Shown here in pieces: positions 40,701 to 51,400 of a stretch of 64,000 nt of DNA. The translations under genes and the position numbers were made by a program. The notes below the pieces were generated by a model that searched no databases, was not told the DNA's origin, and saw only the letters and a program-made list of their open reading frames with translations. Within the stretch, counting starts at the first letter, position 1; each line of letters opens with the position of its first letter. The stretch comes from Diadema setosum. Taxonomy: Eukaryota > Echinodermata > Echinoidea > Diadematoida > Diadematidae. The stretch covers positions 5,436,564 to 5,500,563 of the forward strand of contig NC_092706.1 in NCBI RefSeq assembly GCF_964275005.1. The letters run 5' to 3'.

Positions 40701-43700
40701 ATAGTTGAATCTTTTGGAAATATATACAGCCACACCACCACCATGTCTTGTACGGTCTTTACGTAATAGAACATAATCATCGATATGTAATTCAGAATCA
40801 TCAATCACGGAGTCACAAAAAGTCTCATTCAAACCAATAACATCAATAAGTTAATATAATTGATGTATGTCTCAGAAGTAATCTTAGTTCATAAATTTTA
40901 GAAATTAAGCTACGAATATTTAAGTGGGTAAGTTTTAAACCCCTCTTTCTGAGCGGGGGAACTGAACCAGTCAGTGGCGTATCTAGGGGGGGGGGGGCAA
41001 GGGGGGCACGTGCCCCGGGCGCCACTCCTTGGGGGCGCAAAAAAACGAAGAAGAAGAAGGAAAAAAAAGGAAAAAAACGAAGAAGAAGAAGAAAAAAAGA
41101 AAAGAAGAAGAAAAAGAAGAAGAAGAAGGAAAAAAAAAACTCGCCCGGAAGGGGGAGGGAGAATGGTGAGGGGGGGGGGGGCAGAAAACCAAATCAAACA
41201 AGATAAAAACAAAACATGATGATGACGCGGACAAAATGACAATGTTTATTGTGTTCACACAAAAATTCCATGTTCTGTGAGCTGAAATACAAAAATTTTC
41301 GGCTCGCTCGCTGCGCTCGCTCGCCAAAATTTATATAAAAAAGAAGGTAAGAACAAAACGTGATGGTGACAAAATGACAGTGTCTATTGTGTTCACACAT
41401 GTCATTTTATATTTAGCAGGCAAAATGTTTCACGGAGCAGCGGCTGCAATTTCATTCGTTCTGAAGCGATCGCCAATTGGATCAAAAGACGGCGTCAACG
41501 GTTTCGAACATACGGGGGGGGGGCGCAAAAAGAACAACAACAAATCAAACAAGATAAGAACAAAACGTATAATGATGACGCGGAAATATACAAATTTCGG
41601 CTCACTCGCTCGTACTAATTTAGAGTATTTTTTCAAGTCCTCAGTTTGTTGGTATAAATCGTTATCTGTAAGGTCGTCACTATAATTATGAGATTCAATG
41701 AGCAAAAAAATGACAAGAATTCCATGTTTTGTAAGCTGAAATACAGAAATTTTCGGCTCGCTCGCTGCGCTCGCTCGCCAAAATTTATATTAAAAAAAAG
41801 ATAAGAACAATACGTGATGATGACGAGGACATTTACAAATTTCAGCTCACTCGCGCGCACTAATTTAGAGTATTTTTTAAAGTCCTCAGTTTTTTGGTAT
41901 AAATCGTTATCTATAAGGCCGTCACAATATCTTGATTAGAATTGTAAGATTTGGTAAGCAAAAAATGACAAGAATTCCATGTTTTGTAAGCTGAAATACA
42001 AAAATTTTCGGCTCGCTCGCTGCGCTCGCTCGCCAAAATCTATCAAAATTTATTACATTTAAGTCACCCTCAAAAGGTCCCTTTTAAGTGCTTGAAAAAG
42101 CATCATGTGGACTTTGTTTAAAGTTCCTACCGGGATGGGGTTGGGGTTGGGGTTGAACACTTTTTCAGAAATTAGGGGCGCAATTTTCGTGCTTGCCCCG
42201 GGCGCCGTTTTCCCTAGATACGCCACTGGAACCAGTTATCAAATTATTAATTTCATTTGATAAGTTAATGTGGTCGTTCCTGTACTTTGTTAGTGCTAAC
42301 CTTATCATTGCAATTCAAATTTTCGGTACCAATTTTCAAAGCACTATTAGAAATTGGTTGTGATTTTGACTTCGATACACGAGAACCCGTGTACAATGTT
42401 CACCGAAGTTAGAGCGAGAGGTTAACAGCATGTCGGGTCACCAAATTCATCCTTTAAAGCCAGGGTAACCGAGGCTTTAGCCAGGGTTATACCAGAACTG
42501 AATTCTCTCGAGTATATCTGGACCGATTCTTCCCGAATATGGCCTGAATTGGAACCTATTCTGTCTCTGATTCGGTGAGCTCCCCGAATCAGAGAAGAAT
42601 AAGCTCCGAATAGGTCCCGAATCAGAGCAGAATCGCCAAGAATTGACCTGAATCAATTTTAGGCATCCCGAATAAAGGCGAATGCTAACCCGAATAGTGG
42701 CCAGAATCGAGCAGTGGCCCGAATGCCCCGATTACAGCCGAATAGAGCCGAATGATGACCGGCTGGCTCTGAACATTTCAAAACGAGCCGAATCCCTCCA
42801 CGAATGTTCTAGAATCCCTCCCGAATTTTCGCCCATTCGGGGAAGGAGAACAGAATGTTCCTTAGCAGCTGAGTCGGCTCAGGTGTCACCGATGCTTTAC
42901 GGGCAACCAAAATTTCAGATGTAAAGATTGTATAGTGGACCGAACGTGCTATCAGACAAAACAACAACAACAACAACAACAACAACAGCAACAAAAACGT
43001 TACACAGCTGTCATGTAACATCATGTATGATATGTCATGTGCGTATGTAGGCCTATGTATGTGTGTATGTGAGTAGCTATTATATTAATATCGTATGTTA
43101 GAATTCAAAAGATAGATAAACGCTGTTTTCATTTTTGAAAGTAACTTTAGTTTTTTTTTTCAATGCCACCGCACTCGCCATATAACAAGAAATAGATTAT
43201 TTTCTTGGTGTTGAGATGTATTCTCTTAATCTTGAAATGCCTCACTTGGAGACAAATGAATATACACTATTAGATTTTGCATCTCTCCAAATAGAGATCG
43301 TATACAATGTGTGATATCATAACAAATTGTCTCTGCTGCCACTACAGCGACATTTACACTGTCTTCTTTGAAATGTAAAATGTCATCAGGAATACTATAC
43401 TTTGAAAACAAAATCTTTTTGAAGAAATTAAATAAAACCGGGCATAATCATGATAGAGGAAGGGGCATATCTTAAAAGTAAAATTCCCGACCATGCAATA
43501 TTGTTGTCTAAAAAGAAAGAGGTAACATTTCCTTCATGATTTTTTTCTTTCTTTTTAGACTAATTTTTGACAGGTGCAGACTTCCCCTTTAGACATAAAA
43601 AACAATTTCGTTCAACTATTCACGACCGTGGTAGCCGAGAAATTTGGTTCTTGATTTATAATGAAGATAACCTATACATATATTACGAACTAGATTCCAG

Positions 43701-44256
43701 ATTGGGTGTATGGAGAGGGTGAATCTGATAGACCGAAAAGCTGTCTCACTATACACCTCTGAGTCAACAGACAGGCTTAGAAAAATACCTTCATATCAAT
43801 TCGGCTATTTCCCCCTCAGCGTCTAATAATCAGGAGAAAGATATTTCAGTTCATTTCATCCTATTTCATTTCCGACAATGGATATGGAAGAGGTACGTTG
43901 GTATGTATTATATAAGCGGGCATATAGCAGGGAAAAGTTCACTTACTCTTTATATCATGACCTCCAGTAAGTTTCATTTTCTCGAAACCGCCCTCACTGC
44001 CCGGAAGTAGAAGAAACTGCATGGTTTGGTCAGCCCTGATGAGTAAATCGTGCATACGGAATGCCATGGCGGTATTGGCGGGAATTTGCAGACATCGTGT
44101 GCCTTCTGACAACACTTGCCCACAAACGTCAACCTGATATACGATACAATGAGTTAAGTAACTGTCAGGATCGTATGTACAACCACGTGACCCGCGACCA
44201 CGTGATCTTGAAGCATTTTGATATGCTATCCAGTTGGAGAACTTTGTGTATGTGCA

Positions 44257-44288
<32 letters not shown>

Positions 44289-45302
44289 ATGTGTATATAA
44301 TGAAGGAGATGTTGATTAATTTGATCAAGTTGATCAAGATAGCCTTTTTTCTAAGACTTACGCAGCATTTTATCTATATTTTGTATAAAGGTATGCTTTG
44401 CTAACAAGAAAAAAAAAGGTATGTGAAAAAAAGCATGCCTCAAAAACACAAGTGTTTGTGTAATGAAGCAGATATGGATTGGCTAGATTAAGTTGATCAA
44501 GTAACTTTTCTCCTGAAGTTCATGCAGAATTTTATGCCATGTTTTTAAATAAACGGTATAATTTGAAAAAAAAATCCCCACAAAACATATTGTACTGCAT
44601 AAATGTTTTTAAAAAGATATGATTTAGCAGCACACGAGAGAAAAATACAGCTGCTCTTTTTTTTTTGTTCATATCTATTTCATTGTGAACATGGGCCTGA
44701 TATCGAATGAAATTCGATAAAATAAAGAATATCATAAAAGAAAAATGTGTGTGTGTGTGTGTGTGTGAACAATGAAAAAAAGTTCAAGTGATGAAACCCA
44801 CACACAGACACACGGACACACACAGACACACATTACATTGTTTACTGTTTCACCCAGAAAGAAACGAAGTACATCATCATCCCATGGCAGTAAAATGGTT
44901 AAATTACGACACATTCAACTTTTCAAAGCATAGTATTAGGAAAATGTAAATAAATAAATAAATAGATAGACAAATTAACACAAGAAAACTGTTCTACCAT
45001 AATCCATGCAATAGGCCTATACAATCTACTCTTATCACGGAGGACCCAAATTTTACAATGGCGAGCAGAACATATTTTGTAATACATGTATTATTGCAAA
45101 AACAAAAATTGAAAAAAAAATAATGAGATAATGAGTAAAAAAATGAAAATATACGGCTAATTGTACTTTTTGAATATATACATGCAATGATATATGCATA
45201 GTACAAATAAGATAAGGATGGAAATGGAGGGTCCAACTTAACAGCAAAGCTTATCGATTACGACATAGGACCCTCAACTTCCAATCTTCAGGTGCCACTT
45301 CC

Positions 45303-45353
<51 letters not shown>

Positions 45354-48022
45354 TGGAGGGGTCAAAAGTGGTTACACCCTTTGTATTCCAATGTATTGTG
45401 GAAAAAAGTGGGGACCCTCACCCCCATTTTTCCGTCAGCCTTGTATCTACATACATCGTTTTCTTACTTACCATCTTTGCTCCACCCACACCAACGCCGG
45501 CGTCGCCGTCAACCTCTACTTTGTTTATGGTTTTCACATCCACTTCCGTTTTATTGTTGAGTGACGTCACCACCAGACAAAGGGAATTCCGAGAATCCGA
45601 CATTGCCTCACGAACTAAGGCATGCGAAGGATCTATTTTTCTGAGTAAAAAAAAAAAAGAAGATGAATTACCCCAAGAACATTACTGTTGATCTCTTGAA
45701 TGTATAGAGCAAAATAATGCTTAAAAAACTGAATTGAATGTATTGCATAATTTCCGCTTTAACTCTCAATTATAGTAAGGACCACACATACTAACACATT
45801 TAACTTTGTAACTGGAACCTAACTGGCGTAGAAGAATTTTGCCTGCTATGATCTCTTAACAATACCAATTGCACTTTTTCTTTTTCTTTTCAATCAGGAG
45901 AATGAAAATGTCATTGTGTGAGGAATAAACATCAGCATCTCTTTTTTTTTTTCCTGTCGCTCGTGTAGTGGTCCACCCACTTCTTGGAACGTATTAACAG
46001 CAGTGTGCCTACCACGGACGTTTTTTGCTGCACAAATTGTCGCCCCTGCACAGGGCGACAATTTGTGCAGGGAGTGACGGCACAAATTGACGCCTCTGCA
46101 AGGCGACAAATTGTGCTGCTTGTGCAGTTCTCAATTTTTACCCCAATGGCGACAATGCGTACAGGTAAAATGAAAAGTAGCTGCACAAATTGTCGTCGAT
46201 CGTTGTCTTCAAGCTGCAGAAGAAAATGCCAAGATGCACTAATCTAAGTGATTTGGAACATACTGGAAATAGAAAAAAGACATAATAAAGACATTAAAAA
46301 GTTAAAATTGAATATGTTACAGTTGTTAGAATTATTTCATAATTATATTGTTATGACATGATTTTTACTAGAGTTAATGCTTGTGACTGGTCGTAACGAC
46401 GTCATAACGACGTCATACGATTCGTTGCTGTATTGATCATGAATATTTATGAGATTGAATTCAATATGCAAAAACTAGTGAAAATAAGGAAAAAACATTA
46501 GTAATTACAGTATTTATACTGTGTCAGAAATTGTACACTTTAGTCTTATCTTATTCGAACTAATTCAACCTTGTGTTATGAACACATATTTTCATATTTA
46601 ATTGGGCTTCTCACAAAATTGTGGTCTAGTTTAGTAACCATGTCATGAAGCATTACGACATTTTGCCCTTTTATATAGAGACAGAAGAGTGATACAACAG
46701 TCCAGTAACTAGGAATAGGTGGTAGGCATAAGCACAGGAATAGAATTTAGGACCTTAGGAGTAGACGGTTCGAGTCGTAGGATTGTACCTGAAGATGCCC
46801 ACACCTTTGTTAGATCTTGTAATTAACATAGTAGTGAATGTTTCTCGGTTTAAAACGACGTCAAAACTGACGTCTTTTTCCTTTGTTTATTTTTGTCAAA
46901 GTGGCGTCGTTAAGACGCCTTTTCTCTGTACCAATACAGAAAAGGTTATAAATTGACGTGAAAACGACATGTTTATGTCTATAAGGCGTCTCTGTAAGAC
47001 CACCTAGACGTCAGACAGACGTCACAAATATGACGTGTTTTGACGTCTTACGTTTGAGCAAAGATACGATATTTTGACGTCAGTCTAAGACATTTAAATG
47101 ACGTCCTTTATCTTTGTGTATTTACGTCGTTTAAGGACGATATATTACGACGCCTTTCTGACGTCTAAATATGACGTCTTCCATTTTAGCAAAATTGCGT
47201 ATTTTTGCCGACAGTTTACCATGTCTTCCTGACTACAGCGCTGACGTGAAATTGACGTCATTCTGACGTGTCTCTGCTATCATGGATGTATGTGTGGATG
47301 TATGTGTGAATGTGTACATGCATGTATGTGTGCATGTGTGCATTCTACAATGTGAAACGCAATGTGAAACACATTATGAAATCTCTTTACATTGTTGAAT
47401 TTAAATTTAAACTTAGATTTGAATTTAACAGTTCGAACGCAATATGAATCATCAATTCACAATGTGAAACAGGACATCAGTACGTGGACTCTCTGTGAAA
47501 ACCACACCACAGTGTGAAGTCATCTTCACACTTAAATTCGAGCGTTTTTACATAGTCAATTATATCATGTATGTGACCACATTGTGAACACACTGTGAGA
47601 CACTATGAATGCACTGTCAGACACTGTGTACTTTCCAGCAGGGATGTATGTATGTATGTATGTGTGCATGTGTGTGCGTCTTTTTGTTTGTGTTTTTTTT
47701 TTTTCGAGCCCAGGGAGGGGAGAGTGAGGGATCACCTGCGACGTCCGTCAGGCGTCTGTCCGTAACGCTACAAAAACTTGAATAACTCTGTATCCAGGGC
47801 TTTAATTTCAATCAACCTTGGAATACACAGTTTCACATTTTACCAAACATGGAGATCACCTCAAGGTCAAAGGTCTCAGACATGGGTCAATGATTTTTTT
47901 TTTTTGTTTTTTTTTATGGCGCGTTTCTATAACGACCAATAACACCATGCACACACAGACTCACACACATACACATACAGACATCCATCACGCAAACACA
48001 TGCGCGCGAGCTCATCCACCCA

Positions 48023-48063
<41 letters not shown>

Positions 48064-48386
48064 TCCAACTCTCCGGATTTGTGTGACACACATTTCCCTT
48101 CACTCACCCATCATCCACCCACTCCACACACATACACACACGCGATCAGCGGTTTGCGCGTTGTCAGTGTGGAGTACGGCGGTCACACTTTGTGTATGAT
48201 ATTAATATGCGTGTATGAGTGGGGGAAAGCGAACGATTAAAATCGGTCAGTTTAGTATCAGAATCGGCAAATTTGTCAATCTCCTTGCTCTTTTTCAAGA
48301 GGGCTATTCAAAGGAGATGAACCTACTACTAATTGGTGGGTCTTTAATTTAACTGTTCTGTCTCCCTCCCCCCCCCCCCCCCCGGG

Positions 48387-48424
<38 letters not shown>

Positions 48425-51400
48425 GTTTACCTGTTGTTGGCAGCGTTCACAAGGCTTGGGACATCGAGAGAATTATCAACGATGTCGCCGAGATCGAACG
48501 ATATGGTGACTGAGTTTCCGCATCCCAAATCCACGTCTACGTATCCTTGCGGCACGGATGCCTCAAAATTTCCTAGAAAGCACAAAAGTTCGAAAGGGGA
48601 TCAATATCATCTTAAAGAATAGGCATATATTTATTTGAATTGCCCTAAATTATTGTAACTCCCTAAATAAAGGTATATATCATAAGATAACAATCGCTCC
48701 TTATATGTGTTTTCCAAAAGAGACTATGAAGTTGTTTCCTTTACAATCTAATGATTAAGATGGGGTCAGGCCTAATTGTAGGTGTATTTCGCTATTCTCT
48801 CGCAAAAATACATACTGTTATCTTTGAAATTGGAGTGAACTATATACGGCTCACACCCATAAATAAAATGGATTGTCCCAGACCCCTTCTCAAATTTGTA
48901 CCAAAGATACCAAAATAAATGAAGAAAAAAATTAATCAAAAATCACTAATGCAGTTTGGTATAAAACTGAATAGCTGCAAATATTGAGTGTGAATTCCTC
49001 TTCAAACTGCATTTTGGTTTAAAGAGGAAAGTTTTTCTCATGGAATTTGAAGGGACCATATTTCATTGGGTACGTGTACGGAAAATAGGTGATTTTTTTT
49101 TTTTGAGTGACAAGAATTCGTAGTGTGTGTGTATGTGTGTGTTTGTGAGATATAGAGGAATTCACATTTTTATTTGATGAAAATTGGTCGTGAAATGTTT
49201 GAGCTTTCGAATAAGAGCGATCCTAATAAAATGCGACAGGCCACGATTTTATTGAATCTCTTTGTATTGTTTTTTTCATCAAATAAACTTTCAATCCATC
49301 CTAGAATTGCACATTTCAAGGAGCACTTTCTCAATGTTTATCAAAACGTTGCCAGCTGAATCTTCACCTCAACCATAACTCATAACTATACCATCCCCTT
49401 AGTAACGTATAACAGTGAGTCGAGATCATACTCTGCTATCGATTCATATCTTGACAAAATATCAAACTGCATCTTAAGCCTAGGCTATTGTCACAACTCA
49501 GAGCGGCGACCGACCGATTTGCAGCCGGCTAAGACACCGCTGAAATTTTGGCACCGGCCAGCAGTTTTTGGAGATGGCTATAAAACCCCAGCGATGCCCG
49601 AGCGATGCCCTGTCGATTTCCCGTCGGTCACCGGCCGATTTTACGTGAAAAAATTGCGAAATATATGGGGATCTTCTCCGCGCAGAGTCTGAGCAGTCAC
49701 CGAGCGATGCCCCATTGGCAACTGGACGATCTCCCACCGGCCACCGGCCGATTTTTACGAAATCGCTCAGAGACCGACGGGTGATCGATAGGCCCGTAGG
49801 CGTATACCGGCGGCGGCCCGCCGGTCTCTGCCGGAAATTTCTCTTGAGCTATCTGGGTTTAGGCTACTATCACAAATCAGAGCGGCGACCGACCGATTTG
49901 TAGCCTGCTCGGTTGCCGCTGAATTTTTTTTTTCCACCGCCCAGCAGCTTTTGGAGATGTCGAGCAGGCTATAAAATCTCATCGACGATCGAGCGGTGCC
50001 CTATCGATTTCCTGTCGGTCGCCGGTCGATTTTGGGTAAAAAAATTGCGAAATATGGGGATCTTCTCCGCGCGGAGACTGGGCAGTCACCGAGCGATGCC
50101 CCATTGGCAACTGGACGATCTCCCACCGGCCACCGGCCGATTTTTACGAAATCGCTCGGCGACCGACAGGTGATCGATAGGTCATCTACCGGTTTCCCAG
50201 TCAGACGGCAGCACGTATGCTAAAGAGCCGATCCGGCAATATTTATTCAGCACTCTCGTTGACGATCTTTGCGTTTGAAAGGTGTCTCGCACGTGCGAGA
50301 TTTTGCGAGAGTTTGAGAGGGCTATTGTTTTCACAGTGTAGCGACTTGTACATACAGTCATCATGGCTACAAGTCACGGTAAATTGTTTTTCAGACACTG
50401 ATCATTATTTTGATACCAATTTGCGTATAATATCGGTTCTTATCATGACGATATAATCAGCTGAATTTGCGTAAATTTTACCCGCTTTTCACGGAAGATT
50501 TTGTCGTCTAACATTCGTTTTTGGTTCCTGACCGGATTAAGAAACTGTTGTTTCTGATTTTTTAGTGAAGGAGACGCAAGCATGATTTAAACTAGTTTTT
50601 CCGTTTTGAAATGTCTGTAGAATTCACTCCTAAGCCGGAAGTATGCTCCACACAAAGTGTACAGTGGCGCGAATTATTCAGCGCTTGAACTATACACGCG
50701 TGCCTGTATGCAAGCATGCGCTATGCACGCACGTGGCATGAAACCGTAGACTATATTTTTATTTCGAGTATGGGAAAGTCACTAGTGTGTGTAAAGTCTA
50801 CGGCAGTCTATTGACAAAAAAGGACTGAAACCTAAGGCTATATTATAGGGACTCTACCTAAGACAAATTGTGTTCGCATACTTCTTGATTACAATGACCA
50901 CGGCGCTCGGCATCGCCTTGCTTTAACCATGGAGCTACTCACAGAGAATAGCTCCATGTTTTAACATGGCGTGTTAGAGCTTGGACTGGTTACTAGAAGG
51001 TCCGTGGTTCGACTCCCATTCGGGGTCTTACACAATATCTTGCTTTCATTTTTGCTCTTAATTTCTAAAGTATATTAATTTTATAACGGTTTATTCCGTC
51101 AGGCTTAAGGCTAGAGAGAGTAAAAAAGTCAAAGACTTGATAGTTATTCTCTATCCAAGTCACCAAGACAAATAAATGACTTTCCCATACTGGGGAAAAA
51201 AAATCTCAAACAGTAGCAGCGTATAATGACGTAATGCAAGCGCTGAATGCAAGCGCTGTCCAATGAGAGAGCTTACACTTTAGATTGCACGGTTTCAAGC
51301 TGACCAGCACTGACATCGATGTATATTTTGCTCAATCCTGACCGGATTCTTTTGACGTCTTGAACGTGTACTACACGAATCACTTTTTTTCATCATTTTT

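Larger units (their letters stand above)
37849..42350 (-). mobile_element. LINE with endonuclease and RT (CR1/L2-like), twice interrupted
   Basis: The minus strand begins near an ATG at about 42300. It shows LTHLNIRSLISK (start of the APE endonuclease), RTRHGGGVAVYISKRFNY, MSCIILGDFNCNY, STLIDLIFLSD, a spacer with NNFFISYATKITKDL, and RT pieces NRCGFRPFHSKSTAIA and AFIDLRKAFDTSDHDLLLHK. The C-terminal parts are TKFLGVLIDEELKWSKLI, ALKNIQKRAARIVLD and KMIYKCVHNLSPSYLQ. Stops and frame changes make it inactive; I did not find a clean ADD box. A hAT element (40972-42228) and a TTAA MITE (39657-40016) interrupt it. Confidence 0.85.

Noticed and set aside
40974-41327. Long Lys/Glu/Arg-rich and Phe/Ser-rich open frames
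   Set aside because: They are translations of a (GAA)n-type purine tract and G/C runs inside the hAT element; the same happens at 55024-55440. No domain, no start context.
47818-48240. 140-codon open frame
   Set aside because: Dominated by Thr-His repeats from (CA)n runs; no conserved domain.
49498-50223. GC-rich open frames on both strands
   Set aside because: They are read through repeated CGACCGACC-type words and appear in several frames equally, as expected for a motif array.
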